From contig JAGPNK010000001.1 of the NCBI GenBank assembly GCA_020746835.1, forward strand, positions 806,001 through 870,000: a stretch of DNA of 64,000 nucleotides, in the 5' to 3' direction. Below are positions 20,111-31,999 of this stretch, one piece after another. Position numbers and translations under genes: made by a program. The notes beneath the pieces are model-generated. The model saw nothing but the letters and a program-made list of their open reading frames with translations. It ran no database searches and was not told the origin of the DNA. Numbering within the stretch: position 1 is the first letter of the stretch; each line of letters starts with the position of its first letter. This stretch comes from Stachybotrys elegans. Lineage: Eukaryota > Ascomycota > Sordariomycetes > Hypocreales > Stachybotryaceae.

Positions 20111-22351
20111 TCAGTCGATCTTGATAGCCCTGCAACCCATGTTAGCATGTGCATGCAAATAAGCAGCTAAGGTCGGTTGCTTACCCGTAGATTCTTCGCA
20201 CAAAGGCATACGCGCTAAGGAATCCCACCGTGCCCGTCAGCAGCCCGTACACGCAGCACGCCATGAAGCTATACGTGAAGAATAGCAAGCTGCTCACGAA
20301 GCCGCTGATGTGAAGCTTGAACACGTAGTACCACACGCAGTACGCCATGACCCAGACAGCGCTGGCGCCGCCCACCATGAACGACTGCCACCACCAGTGG
20401 TAGTTCTCGGCGCAGAGCTGCATGTAGATGGTGACCACCGTCACCTCAGCAATGGTCACGACCAAGATGACGGACACCACTGCAAGGAAGCCGAAAACGT
20501 AATAGTACCCGCTCTTGTCCTGCCACACCGACTGGAACACAAACAGGAGCTCGATGAAGATGACGGCAAAGGGGATGAGCCCAGCCAGCAGGATAGCCTG
20601 CATGGACTTGATGTACCACGCCTGGTGCGGAACCTGGCGCGGAACCGTCGACGTCTTGGTCGGATGCTCCCAAGCGCCCGCCTTGAGGTAGCCGTAGTGC
20701 GATCCCGCGTACACGAGCGGCACCTGCACACACAGCCAGAGGAAGACGATGGTGATGAGGGTGCCAAAGGGCATGGCCGTGCTCGATGCCTGGGCCCACA
20801 CAAACAGGTTGAGAAGAAAGACGAAGACGAAGGCGAGGCCAGGGAACAGCGTGGCCGTGACAAGGGCGTTGCGGCGGTAGTCCTTGCCGTCGAAGCTCTT
20901 GAAGACGCGCGCCGAGAAGTAGCCCGAGAACAGACCGGCGAAGATGAAGAGACCCACGCCGACACTGATGAAGCCGCCTCGGAAGCTGGGGTTCAAGACA
21001 CCAAATGCGCTCAGCAGCACCAGACCAAACGCCATAAAGAGAAGCTGCATGCCCGAGCCGATCAGCGGCGCCAGGAGTGCGCCATTCTGCGGCGCGCGGA
21101 AGACGTCGGCGTGGAGCAGCTTCCACCCTGTAATGTCCTCGAGAGCCTCGCCCTCGTCCGACATGTCCATGTCGTCGCCCGCGCCCTGGTTGAGCAGACC
21201 TGACGTCTTCTCCCGCGACCCCCTGGAGCGGCCCTTGCCATCTTCCATGGCCAGCTCTTTGTATCCCTTGATGTCGGCACGAACCGTCTTTGTGAGGATG
21301 ACCATGACGATGCCCGTCAGCACGCCGCAGATGATGAAGGAGTTGATAATGGCCAGCCAGTGGATGCGCGAGCCCTCCTCTTGGTTCACAAAGTACAGGT
21401 CCCAGCGGTGCGACCATTCTATGGTGTCGTCGTGGCGGTAGTAGACGGAATACGTGTACGGAATGGTGACGGTGGCGTCGGCATCGATGTCAGCGTCGGC
21501 GTCGGCAGCCACAGCCGCGCCCTTTTGCGGAAGCGAGTCGGTGCGATTGGGCTTCATGGCGAGCTCGAAGCCCTGCTCAACGTTCTGCAGGTCCACGGGG
21601 CATCCATCGGCGTCTCTGCGGTTGTCCGGGCCGATGCTCTTGGGGTAGACCTCGAAGCCGACAATGATGTTCTCGTCGCGGTCGCCGGATCTACCGGAGG
21701 CCTTTCGGTAGCGGATGACAATGGTGAAGTGGTTGTTGAGGTAGTGGTGCGTCTCGCCGGTGGGGGTATCGACCTCGACGTAGCCCAGCTTGAAGCCCGA
21801 GGCGTAGTACTTTCTCGACTTGTCGACGGTGACGAAGCTGGTGGCGCCGGGGAGGTTGTCGACGATCCACTCGGCGACATAGCCGTCGCTCACAATCTCC
21901 CTGGCGCGCCTGAGGTCGTTTTGCGTGACGTCGAGCTTGCAGAGGCTGGTGCACGTCTGGTCCTTGGCCATATTGAGCTCCATGTCGGAAACGATGATGC
22001 GGTCGCCGCGGAGGACCTCGCCGAGGTTCAGGGGGATGCTCTGGCCGCTGAGCAGACCGCCGGCGTCGTGGTGGCCGCGTGGGGGGCACACGAAGGGGAG
22101 GTCGTAGTAGGCATACTGCAGCTGTGTGTTGTCCGAGTAGACCTTGTTGACTAGGAGTGGTACTCGCTCGCCCGTGTGGTAGCTTCGAATCGACCAGCCT
22201 GCGACCAAAGGTGAGAAGGGGAAGCTCTCGCGCGGCACCCTCACGTGGACGGGGTAAACGTACCTGGGATGTAGAAGGCATCTACGGGATTGAGGATGAG
22301 CAGGGACAGCAGGCCGGCCAATCCGGCTCTAAGCCCTCCTCCTGCGACCAT
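20111..22351 (-). CDS. EMP70: EMP70/TM9SF nonaspanin, endosomal-Golgi membrane protein
   Basis: Three exons: 22351-22264, 22198-20185, 20129-20111; introns 65 and 55 nt; 706 aa. TM9 proteins cycle between Golgi and endosomes and act in membrane-protein sorting and copper or adhesion phenotypes. Features: signal peptide (GLLSLLILNPVDAFYIPG), a lumenal domain beginning WSIRSYHTGERVPLLVNKVYSDNTQLQYAYYDLPFVCPP, and nine hydrophobic segments from IINSFIICGVLTGIVMVILT to GLLTGTVGFLSAYAFVRRIYG. The last exon is only 19 nt and encodes the terminal AIKID, a KXD Golgi-retention motif known in this family. Reading through the last intron hits a stop at once (TAC GGG TAA), leaving a protein without the motif. 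The exact paralogue (EMP70 or TMN2/TMN3) is uncertain. Confidence 0.9.
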
Positions 22352-23657
22352 GGTGTGGATTCCTCGCGGTGTTCGCCGGGCGCGTTGCGTCGCTTCGATG
22401 GCTTCGCAGACTACAAAGAATGCCGTGATCGATGGAAGCTCCTTCTTGCGCAAAGGGTCCCAGACGATATGACGATATCGCTGTCGACGTCTGTGCTCGA
22501 GGACGTCGTCGGCGTCGGTGTCGTCGGTGTCGTCGGTGTCGTCGGGTAAGCCGTTGGAAAGGGCGGGAGGTTCGACAAGCTCCAAGTGGCGGGATTAGAA
22601 GACCAAGGTTGACGCCACCCAATTAGTGAGTGGATGGGACAAAGGGAAAAGCCAAGCGACTCTGCTCGGTCTCGCTGTAGCTGGCTCGGTCTGGCTTCTG
22701 CTCCTCCTATCCCAGAAACCAAAGTTCCCAAGGGAAAACGAGTGGAATCGGCACTAAGCACCGGAAATAATACTGCCCTCTTGGCACCTGCAGGGGGGGA
22801 GGAGGGTTCGAGGGACAATTAAGCTTCTTTGTTTGTGTTTCCGGGCGGCGCGACGCGGGCACCCTTGAGGCTGTACCGGTGTGCGGCTTGGTGGAAGCAA
22901 AATGTTGATGGGATCAGGTCGTCGTGTCGAGATGGAATTGGAGTGCTCTCAGGCCTGATGGCGGGGAGGGAAGGTGCCCGAGGTACCTACTTTCCCGTGC
23001 ATGTACTTGTCCTATGGAAATCGTAATCACATCCAATCTTCCTGCCTATAACGCCCACCTGCGGATTAATTACCTTGCCCGCCTCCACTATCACCACTGT
23101 CTGCTAACTGCCAACTGCATGCCCAATACCGTCCAGTCTACAGCCAGTCCTTGGTCAGCGCAGGCACGACAGAACACGTTTACAGATGGCCAGAATTCCG
23201 TTGGCTCCATCGGTGCGCATCTGTTGGGCTGGCATGCAACCCACTGAGGCCGACGTATGACAGTGGGTTGCTGACACTGACAGAGCAATCAGAATCCAGA
23301 TCAACACCAACCAGGTACTTGACTCCTAGTCATGTCTCGCCCTACAAATCCACGTTGCTGTCTGCGCACAAGCTTCAACAAGACCATGCGGGTAACGAGA
23401 ATCAAGCTCTATTCTTCTCTAGCCATGTCCTAGCAGAGCATTCGAAAGAACATCGTCATCATTATTGTAGTGCTTTTCCTTACGCCTCGCTCAGAAATCA
23501 TGCCCAAAGTCAATCTCCAATCCAATCCAATTCCGCAAATAAACAAATGTCCCTCCGTGAGACATGGCCGCCCTGAAAATACAACAGCGCTGGCAATGAA
23601 CCGGGGCACCTAACAGAGAAACCAACCATCAACTCCGTCTTCTCCGTCATCGCCAGG
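22352..23657. other. intergenic: EMP70 promoter side and arrestin 3' side
   Basis: 1306 bp without a recognised gene. It starts with the GTC-rich minisatellite at 22507-22548 within the presumed EMP70 leader. Confidence 0.5.
22507..22548. repeat. GTC-rich minisatellite, unit ggtgtcgtc
   Basis: The 9-bp unit ggtgtcgtc is repeated three times in direct succession after the related gtcgtcggcgtc. It lies about 155-200 bp upstream of the EMP70 start, probably in its promoter or 5' leader. Confidence 0.7.
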
Positions 23658-25124
23658 TTAATGCGAAACAGGGATCGGATGTCCCCGGACGTGGTCGTAT
23701 CCAGGGAGCGTGCCGCCCCCCTGGAAGTCTGCTCCGGCCATGTCAAACATCTCCGGGTGCAGGTATGCATCGGCGTTCTGTTGCTGAGCCTGCGCTAGAG
23801 CAGTCTCGAAAGAGGGCAGCTCGTCGTGCAACATGGGGTCGTTGACCGTCTCCACGCCGATTTGGAGCGGCACCGCTAGCGACATGGTCGTGCTGGACGA
23901 GCCAATCGACACGTTGAGCTGCAGAACGTAGGTTCGTGAGATGAGGCACGAGTGGAAAGTGGGCAGAAAGATCTTCTTGATTCCCGTGGGCAGCGAGAAG
24001 GGGATGTCGACCGTCGTCGTGTACTTGAAGGGGCAGGCGGACTTCTTGCTCGAGTTCTTAGCTCGCGGCTGGTTGTTGCGGCCTTCGGATCCGTCCGTGT
24101 CCACAGCCTCCTCGTCAAGCTGCGGGCTCCAATAGCCCGAGTCGCGCCGCTCGCTGGTGGCCCCCTGCTGCGTCCACTTGGCTGCGTTGCCAACCTGGGT
24201 CGAGAAGAGAGAGGTTGTGTTCGAGTAGGTAAGTGCCGGGACGTTGAGGTGGTTGGAGCGGCTGCCGAGGTTGGGGAAGTCGCGGACCGGGTTGACGCTG
24301 AAGTAGGTGGTGGAGATGATCTTGCCCGAGACGGAGCTGATCTTGGGGGGCGTGACATCGGTGGCCGTGGGGTGGAACTCGAAGTTGATGCGCGCCGAGG
24401 TGGAAGACGCTCCGTGGGCATCGGCCGGCAGCATGATGGCTGCGGGTTGGGTGGCCGAGCTCGTCAGCTTTCCGAGCTTGCCAGAGAAGAGGTTCTTTCG
24501 GATCGTCTTGGTCTTGGAAAGCTGGTATCGCTCATCCTTCCACGAGATATCCAGGGGCGCCTGCTCCGGGCTCGCGGGAAGTACCTTGACGATGTGATAA
24601 CCTTCGAGCACCTTGCGCAGGTCCCCGTCCACCAGGTCGAACGCCCTGGCCTTGACGGCGTACTCAATCTTGGCCATCTCGGGCGCCTGATCGTCGCACT
24701 CCCAGAAGCCCATGGTGGGCGGGGGTTGGACGTGCTGCGCCTGCACGGCCGGGTTGTCGTAGCTGTGGCAGCAGGCGCCGATTGTGAGCTCATGGGGGAC
24801 GACGAAGTGGAAGGGGATGGTGTAGGTGTGACCCTCGCGGAAGATGCGTGGCCTAGGGAGATCGGTGTCATAGATGGGCATGCGGAGCTTCATGAAGTTG
24901 CGGATGGAGTGGGCAGGGAATTGCTGGACGAAGTCGATGCGGGTGCCGGCAGACCCCGTAAAGATGATCTCGAAGTTGGAGAAGGTTACATCGTGGGTAG
25001 GCCTGATGATGGCGCGGCCGGTGATGGAAGAGCCCGAGGTGTAGACCTTGGAGCTGTAGTGGCCGTCAATGACGATCTCGGCCGTGTTCCTGTGGACCCC
25101 ACCGGCCTCCGTGTGGTTGGGCAT
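23658..25124 (-). CDS. arrestin-like (alpha-arrestin fold) protein
   Basis: A single exon of 488 aa. The N-terminal arrestin half is visible: a beta-rich start with VYTSGSSITGRAIIRPTHDV, FEIIFTGSAGTRIDF, then FREGHTYTIPFHFVVPHELT and IEYAVKARAF. The C-terminal half includes KISSVSGKIISTTYFSVNPVRDFP and YTTTVDIPFSLPTGIKKIFLPTF. Fungal alpha-arrestins recruit the Rsp5 ubiquitin ligase to plasma-membrane cargo; no clear PPxY motif was noticed here, so it may belong to a fungal group that works otherwise. The start at 25124 is chosen because the arrestin fold begins soon after; an upstream in-frame ATG at 25178 would add 18 residues. The 5' side is a 3.7 kb gene-poor region. Confidence 0.75.
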   Translation of the reverse strand: MPNHTEAGGVHRNTAEIVIDGHYSSKVYTSGSSITGRAIIRPTHDVTFSNFEIIFTGSAGTRIDFVQQFPAHSIRNFMKLRMPIYDTDLPRPRIFREGHTYTIPFHFVVPHELTIGACCHSYDNPAVQAQHVQPPPTMGFWECDDQAPEMAKIEYAVKARAFDLVDGDLRKVLEGYHIVKVLPASPEQAPLDISWKDERYQLSKTKTIRKNLFSGKLGKLTSSATQPAAIMLPADAHGASSTSARINFEFHPTATDVTPPKISSVSGKIISTTYFSVNPVRDFPNLGSRSNHLNVPALTYSNTTSLFSTQVGNAAKWTQQGATSERRDSGYWSPQLDEEAVDTDGSEGRNNQPRAKNSSKKSACPFKYTTTVDIPFSLPTGIKKIFLPTFHSCLISRTYVLQLNVSIGSSSTTMSLAVPLQIGVETVNDPMLHDELPSFETALAQAQQQNADAYLHPEMFDMAGADFQGGGTLPGYDHVRGHPIPVSH

Positions 25125-28100
25125 TGTGATGGGTGGATGATGTATTAACGAATAATACCGGGTGGTTGTATACACCACGCAGTGTATGTGTGTGTGTATA
25201 AGGGATTGCTGGTAATTGCAGATGAACCTGCAGGGCTCTCGTAGCCAGGTATAAATATGTAGATGCTAATGGCCAAACCCACTGCCAACTGACGAGGCAG
25301 GCGGTTGAATAAATAAGCAACAGCAAGATATTAGCCCTGTGTGGTGATTATGGTGATGATATTAGGCACTGCCTATAGAGACAGTCGAGGGAAGGGCGCG
25401 TGGTGGGTATTATGATGGACGGTAAAAAGCCAATGAGAATGACGAGCGAAACGTGAAGGATAGGGTGCGTTATGACGATGATGAGGAGATCCTAGGACCG
25501 GTAAAGACAGCTTGATGCCGCTTCAGGTGCTTAGAAATAGCCCATTATGGGAATATTGCTCTTGGCACCGAAAATGATCTGCGGGGAGAATCAGGTGAAG
25601 AGGCGGGAGAAGGAGGTCCGGGGACGGAGAGCCTGAGTGTGGGGAGGAGTAGAGCAGAGTAGGAATTGGTGATTGTTAATCAGACTTTTTGACATGGTGA
25701 GCAATGCCAAAGGGCGCGTGGGAGGCTTGCCCTTTTAAACGTGTTGGGTGGATGGTACTTTCTTTGAGTCACGATGGCCAAAGCATCGTCAAACACCAGA
25801 AGACCCAGCAGGCGGCAACTCCATCGCACGCGCACGCATGGTGGAGAAGGGGGGGGAAATAAGAAAGGGTCACAGATGAAGGAGGGGAATATAGAAATGG
25901 GCAGGCTCGTTCACATCCGTCGGAACAAGTAGGTCGTAAGAGTGTATGGCGAGATTGAATCGTGATACCCGGGGGTGTGGGGTTGCGTGTCTCTCCGGCA
26001 GAGGCAGACCGAAGAAAAAAGAGACGGCCGCCGCCTCTCATAGGTACATACACCTTGCGCTGTGGGAAGGGTAAAAAGGAACGGAGGGGGGTGGGCGAGC
26101 TCCAACAACCCCCTCCCTCCTTGTTGCTCCGGTCGTGGCGTGAAGACGCAATTCTTGTTAGTCAGGATCCTTGACTGGCAAGCCTCGCTGGACCGACCAT
26201 GGCGATGGGTAGCTGAGGGAGTCGCCGGGCCATGTGGAGGGCGCAGGTCAATGCTCTCCATGCTCGCTGGGGCGCAGTGGACCAAGGTGCGATCGAGACC
26301 GCGAACCTGGCAGGCTTGGAGAGCCTGGGTCGCGGAAGGATGAGGCCGTCGTGAGAGAAGAGAGAAGGAAGAACAAAGGGACCCCCGGGCCGCGTTCGTT
26401 TTCGTCGCTGCGAATTGCCGTCTGCGGGCTTACCGTTTGGGTTTACGGCAAATACCTACGGTAACTTTCCTAGCTCTGGCAGGCACGAAAGCGCCGCCAT
26501 GCCGATATCGCAATTTCATGTACAAGATGGAAACAGAATGTGAAGTGCTCGCTCCTTCCTCGCATTCATCATCATCATCATCATCGCGATCGTTGCATAG
26601 GTAGACCTTTGCAACCTCCTACATCATATATGGAGAAGGCTTCCCCAGGCATCGCGATCCAAGACGTCACATCGACATAACCATCTCCAGCAGTCCATGG
26701 CCACACGTGGAACTCGTCCCAGCATCTCGCAAGGACGCCGCGCCAACTTTTGCATCCAGAATCAACCACTGCATTGCCATGGCCTCCACCAGAAACGAGG
26801 ATCCTACCTCCGCTGCATTCCACTTTTCTCCCTCGTTCGGATCGACTCCACTTGGGGCTCTACCTACACTTGTAAGAGACTATTCACGAACCACCATCAC
26901 CACGGACAGCCACCACGGACAGCACACCCCGGCCAGCGCACCGCATGTTCCAGCATCGTGACGAGTCAAAGAGTGGATAAGAGGACGCGTGGAAGGTTTA
27001 AAGGGGGGAGAAGAAGCTACACCGACCAGAGGAAGCTGCTAGGTACTTAAGAGAAGGGAACTTGTAAGAGTGAAAATTGGTGGCATGCCATGAGACCCGC
27101 AGCCACAAACCCAACGGGATGAAAACCTTAATATTCTGGCCCGCTCACGTACGGTAAATGCGGTAGGTGTGGTGTCTTGGCCCTGGGATGATCGCCCAGA
27201 CAGCTGCTCATGTCTTCTATCCCTTCTCTGTTTGGCCAAAGGACAGTTCAAGATCGTCCTCGTAACGGCATCTAGAAGCATCCGCAGAGCCCCAGCTCAA
27301 CCCAACCCTCACCCACGCTTTCCGCATCGAGGCACATTTTCCAAACATGGGAATCTAGAGAAGCATCACACAAATATTTTATTTTATTTATTTATTTTTA
27401 TTTCCTTGCATCACCGCTCTTCTGCCATCCACCCACCACTCATCTCATATTTGCTTGTGCCCCTCCCACCATCATCACCCGACCAGCAGAAATTTCCCGT
27501 CTCTCTTTTTCCCCCCCCCCTCTCCTTTCATTACCCACCAAATTGCTACTACCCCTATGCTCTCCTCATCTTCCCATCTAATAGGACCATCACGCCATCT
27601 CCATCTCCAGCCACGCCTCGTCCAGATTCAGTCTGCACTTACAAGAAGGGCGCCAGGCGAGGCAACGATTGGTCCGAGCGCCCACGCTTCTGCACGAATT
27701 GCAAGTCAATCGCTGCTTTTGTCCTAGCGCCATCGGCCGCAACGCAACAGCCGCTTCTTCCCGCACGTGCAGGTGTCAGTTTCGGGGCATCAACCCAACT
27801 GTAACAGGGGGTCCCATACTTAAAGTAGTGCTTCATCCATGGCCACTTCATTCTCTTCGACTTCTCCCGCGGCCCCTCCATGCTAGCCGCCGGCACACAG
27901 ACATGAGCCATTGGCTTTTGGTATAAATGGAGCATCGACGCTGTCTCGAAATAGATGGGATTGTAAATTCTTGTACGTAACAGCTCCGTGGCATCGATTG
28001 TTCTCGTTCCTCGACAGGTAGGGGTATCCCTCCATCATGCCACAGCATATCGGTCCGCAGGCACCCTGAACCGTGAAGCTTCGGCCGGCTTGACCATATC

Positions 28101-28855
28101 CATCACAGGTCCTCGCCGACTGGCTTCCGGTGAATACCTACCCTTCTGTGCCGTCAGCCGGTCCCCTGGGTTTCGGTCACGTCGCTGTCTGGGTTTTCTC
28201 CCCCCCGGCCCGGACCCTAGACCTGGCCACCGGCTACTTCTGTCCCTTCCTTCTAGCCTTCGTTCGTCGAAAGTGCCAGAACTTGTTCATGTTCTAAATG
28301 GTTACGGCCATTCCATCTACAAGCTAATGTGAGACAAGGCTCGTCGCCCTGTACCTTGTATGCTATGATGGCTTTGCAGCGTTCAGTGGCGACTGCATGC
28401 TTGGAAAGACTGCTCATCGCCTCTTCCAGCTATTTCTGATATCATGTCCAGCCCTATATTATTCGCTCTTAACTTTAATACGGGGATCGCTCCAATTCTC
28501 GTAGATATTTAAGGGTTGCAATCTATTGCCCAATGCTGGTTAGTGGCTCTCCACGATGAAGTCAAGCACGCCCTGGATGACGCCGCTTGCTTACTTTATA
28601 CAGATTGATAAGCACCGATTTCTAACTCTTTGAAGTTCTCGGCATCCCGATCAGCGGTTTGCAAAAACCATCCTGCTGAAGACATGTACCTTTCTTTCGG
28701 TATGAATGAATCTGCCGGTAACCCTCTATGGCGATGCCCTCCACACCGTACCTTTGCCGGCCCCGTTGTCTACCTGTAATCCCAGGCCCAAACCCGTTCT
28801 AGCTCATCCCATGAATCCCAGACCCATTGTGCAATGTCTGTCCTGTGCTCCCCAC
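25125..28855. other. 3.7 kb gene-poor region between arrestin and YKE4
   Basis: No protein family was recognised on either strand; open frames are short and lack family motifs. It holds an (ATC)n microsatellite at about 26567-26585, an AT-rich (TTTTA/TTTA)n tract at about 27375-27403, and C/T-rich stretches around 27430-27620. It probably includes a long arrestin 5' leader and promoter and the YKE4 3' region. Confidence 0.45.
26567..26585. repeat. ATC trinucleotide microsatellite
   Basis: About six perfect ATC/CAT units in a non-coding context. Confidence 0.8.
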
Positions 28856-30293
28856 CTATTCGTGCCACGAGATGTACAGCATAATGCCAGCTCCCACGGC
28901 CACGGCGCTGAACTGCACCAGCGTCTTGCGCAGCTCCTGCATCTTGTTCGGCCCCGTCTCCAGCAGCTCCGGGATCACAGCAACCGTGCCCACGTACAGG
29001 AAAGTACCCGCCGTAAAGGGCAGAAGCAAGTCTCCCCACGTCTAACCACAAGCACACGTCAGCAAAACGGGATGCTTCCCCTTCTGTGGATTGTCTGCCA
29101 AAACTTACCAGGCTCGTGCCCCAGAGGCCGCCGTTGCGCGGCATGCCCTCCTCGCCGCTCGACCCGCCAAACTCCTGCACCGCGATGCCAATCAGAGTTC
29201 CGATGAGGGCGCCAATCGCCGTCACGAACTGCGACGCCATGGCCGCCCGCTTGGAGAAGCCAGACTGCACCAGCAGCGCAAAGTCGCCCACCTCGTGCGG
29301 GATCTCGTGGAAGAAGACGGCAACCGTCGTCGTGGCGCCAATCGTCGGCGAAGCGTAGAAGCTGGCCGACATGGCCAGTCCGTCCGTGATGTTGTGCGTG
29401 AAATCGGCGCTGCAGGCTCTTGGGTCAGCCGTCTCTGAGTACCTACCATCGTCCCATACCCGCCAGACACTTACATCAGGTTGAGATAGCCGCCCAGCTT
29501 CACGCTCGGGTTGATCTCCTTCGTCTCCGCCACCGCAGTGCCCTTGTCATTGTTCTTCTTCTTCTTGCGTGACTTGGCCTCTCCGCCGGCCACGTCTGCG
29601 CCCGTCGCCTTGGCGACTCCGTGATCGTGCGCGTGATCGTGTCCGCCGTGCGAATGCTCATGGCCAACACCCCCCGTAGCGATACGCAGTCCCTTGTCCA
29701 TGGCCACAAAGGTCATGAACCCAACCATTATAGCCAGTCCCAGGACGAGGTTGCGGTTCGGCTCCACGAGCACGAAGCGCGCGTGGTCCGGCTCGTCCTC
29801 GCCCAGGAAGATCTCGGGAAGCAGGTGGAACAGCGTGTCGCCCAGCAGCCCGCCCACGGCAAAGGCCACCATGACGGACAGCGACGACGGGTCGATGTTG
29901 GGCGGGCAGAGCGCGAGCAGGAAATTGGGCGGCCCGGAGATGTAGAGCGTCGCCAGCAGCGCGTTGACGGCCGGCGAGCCGGGGAACAGGATGCCGAAGA
30001 GCTGCGTAGTCATGGACGAGGGGGCGGCATTGTGGCGGGCCAGCTTAGCAGCGCTGAGCTCCTGGACGATCGAGCAAGTCTAGACAACGAGGCGAGGAGG
30101 AGGCTGTAAGTCAAAAATGGCCGGTATGGCAGACCTGGATCACGCGTACCTGTAGCTGTTCGTCCAGCTCGTCCAAGCTCAAGCTATCCAGGGCTGAGGT
30201 CGATGTGACGTTCTGCGGCGCGGCGACGACGGCATGTCCCAGCAGAAGCAGCAGACACGCCGCCGTCAGGCCGAGTTTCTTCACCATCGCCAT
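28856..30293 (-). CDS. YKE4: ZIP-family zinc transporter (YKE4/ZIP7 type)
   Basis: Four exons: 30293-30150, 30079-29475, 29409-29109, 29041-28856; introns 70, 65 and 67 nt; 411 aa. YKE4/ZIP7 proteins move zinc across the ER membrane. It has a signal-anchor start (KKLGLTAACLLLLLGHAVVAA), transmembrane segments including VMVAFAVGGLLGDTLFHLLPE, and a His-rich cytosolic loop (GHEHSHGGHDHAHDHG). The ZIP metal-site helices contain DFTHNITDGLAMSASF and FFHEIPHEVGDFALL, the latter with the HEXPHEXGD signature of the LIV-1 subgroup. The C-terminal helices end in LYISWHE. All three splice joins keep conserved segments in frame (Q/TCSIVQE, NL/IADFTHN, TSL/TWGDLLLP). Confidence 0.92.
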
Positions 30294-30821
30294 TGGGAGT
30301 GATTGGAGCTGTAGTCGGTGGTCAATGGCCCTGAGGGTGCGGGATGGGCATATCTGGCAAAGTCGCAGGTCTAACTCCTTGACTCGAGTCGAGGGCTCAC
30401 CCAAAGATCATAGGCGGGCCTGTCTTGGCATGGATAGCATGGACAAGGGGTGATAATGATAGGGGAGGGCCAGGCTAACCCTCTTTCTCCGCACAAGGGT
30501 CTGTCCCAGTATCGATAAGATCTCCCCACCAACTCCTCCTCCAACATCGGATGGAATGGAATCAACTACATCACATGTCTGCGTCCATTGGGATTATGGT
30601 GAACAAGTCAAATATTGCACATTCACTCACACAAATCAATGCCGTCATGCTGGAAATGAACCAAAAAGAAGATTTACGTCGTATATAAGTCGTTTCTTAG
30701 GTATCGTACTTTTATTGTCTGGACCATCATGACGGCTTCAAGACAGCGCCCATGTGTATCTCATCTCGACTTCCGCAGGTTCCCTTCAGCAGTAACAACT
30801 CACACGAAGCCTCCCGTCAAT
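30294..30821. other. intergenic: YKE4 promoter and 3' end of the GH17 gene
   Basis: 528 bp. No gene or distinctive repeat seen. Confidence 0.45.
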
Positions 30822-31999
30822 TTAAACCATGGCCATGGCTAGGACAAGAGCAAGTGCCCCAGCACCGAGAGAAGATGTTGAACTTCGACTACCCTGGCCA
30901 GGAACGTTGCTATCGACGCCTTCCGAACCGTCCTCGGCGTCTCTAGCGCCAATGCTTCTAGCGGTGGGCGAATTGAAGGGAGTAGTGTTAACACCCTCGC
31001 ATGAGAGGTCGTAGACGGCCGCGGTGGACAGGTCCGACCCGACGACTCCGAAGCTGGGGTTCGGGGTTGTTGGGGCAGAATCCTGAAGAGTGTACCACCA
31101 CGTGTTGATTTTGCCGAAAAGTGAGCAGCCAACCTGACGCCAGTACGTTCTGGCATTATCCAGAGAGGGCACGCCTTGGCCGACGGTCTTACCGCTCACT
31201 GGCCATCCAGTCTCCGTGACCCAAACCTCTTTGCCGCCCGCGGCAGAGCGAGTCTGGTCATAAGCGGACTGGAAGTTGCTCCTGCCCTCCGCGATTGAGT
31301 TGGCTCTGGTGGATTCAAAGTAGGGATACGCGTCCATGCCAACCCAGTCGACGGCGTCGATGACGGCCTGGTTGGAGGCATTGACGTAGGCTGTCCATGT
31401 GTCCACATGGCCGATGGTGACCTTACTCAGACATGACCCTTGGATGGTGTCACGAACCTGTTTGATGTAACCGACCAGCGTGTCTGGGTTCGCGCCAGCG
31501 TACTCTCCAGCCTCGATACCTATTGGAGAGTTGCGGTACAGGTCTTCAGAACCGACAGATATGCCGACGACAAGGCCGTCCAGCTGCGCACAATAGCTCT
31601 CGATGGTTCTTGCCAGGGCTGTGATTTCGTTGTTAAACGACTGCTGGCCAGCTGAAGCCCACAAGCCCAGCAGTAGAGATGTCTTGGTGCTGATGGCCGC
31701 CGGGATGGCAGAAATGGGATCGTTGGGCGTGCCTCCTTGCTATGAATGAATCAGTTTTGGGGGATCCACGCATTCGATGACGACGAGGTGCTTACCACCA
31801 TGGTGAAGAGCCGTGCGCTGGTGAATGCTCCGTCGGTGCCCTGAAGTCCAGCTGCAGTTTTGAAGTCGGATTCAAAGTCAGACTGGACCTTGAAAGACCC
31901 ATCACTGAAGGTAGAGCCGTAGTTGAAGCCTTGGTACGCAGCGGCTGCCGAGGTCACCATCGAGGCGAGTGCCAAGAGGCTGGCAGTAGATGATGACAT
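30822..31999 (-). CDS. eglC: GPI-anchored GH17 glucan endo-1,3-beta-glucosidase
   Basis: Two exons: 31999-31796 and 31739-30822; 56-nt intron; 373 aa. It would hydrolyse or remodel beta-1,3-glucan in the cell wall. It has a signal peptide ([13 protein letters not shown]), then the mature start [15 protein letters not shown]17 signatures are [10 protein letters not shown], with the acid/base Glu, and [12 protein letters not shown], with the nucleophile Glu; [13 protein letters not shown] lies between them. The C-terminus is Ser/Thr-rich and ends in a hydrophobic GPI-addition tail ([15 protein letters not shown]). The splice join [10 protein letters not shown] is in frame. A TATA-like element lies on the minus strand at about 32121-32127, roughly 120 bp upstream. 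Confidence 0.92.

Noticed and set aside
17802..25124. Secondary-metabolite cluster around the decarboxylase
   Set aside because: Neighbours are a hypothetical protein, a TM9 protein and an arrestin; no synthase, P450 or cluster regulator is present.
23952..25148. 398-codon open frame antisense to the arrestin-like gene
   Set aside because: Composition is Val/Gly/Asp/Leu repeats typical of an antisense shadow; the sense strand has conserved arrestin segments.
27169..27804. 211-codon open frame in the 25-29 kb region
   Set aside because: It runs through AT-rich simple repeats and C/T tracts, giving low-complexity Pro/Ser/Phe sequence; it resembles a leader, not a protein.
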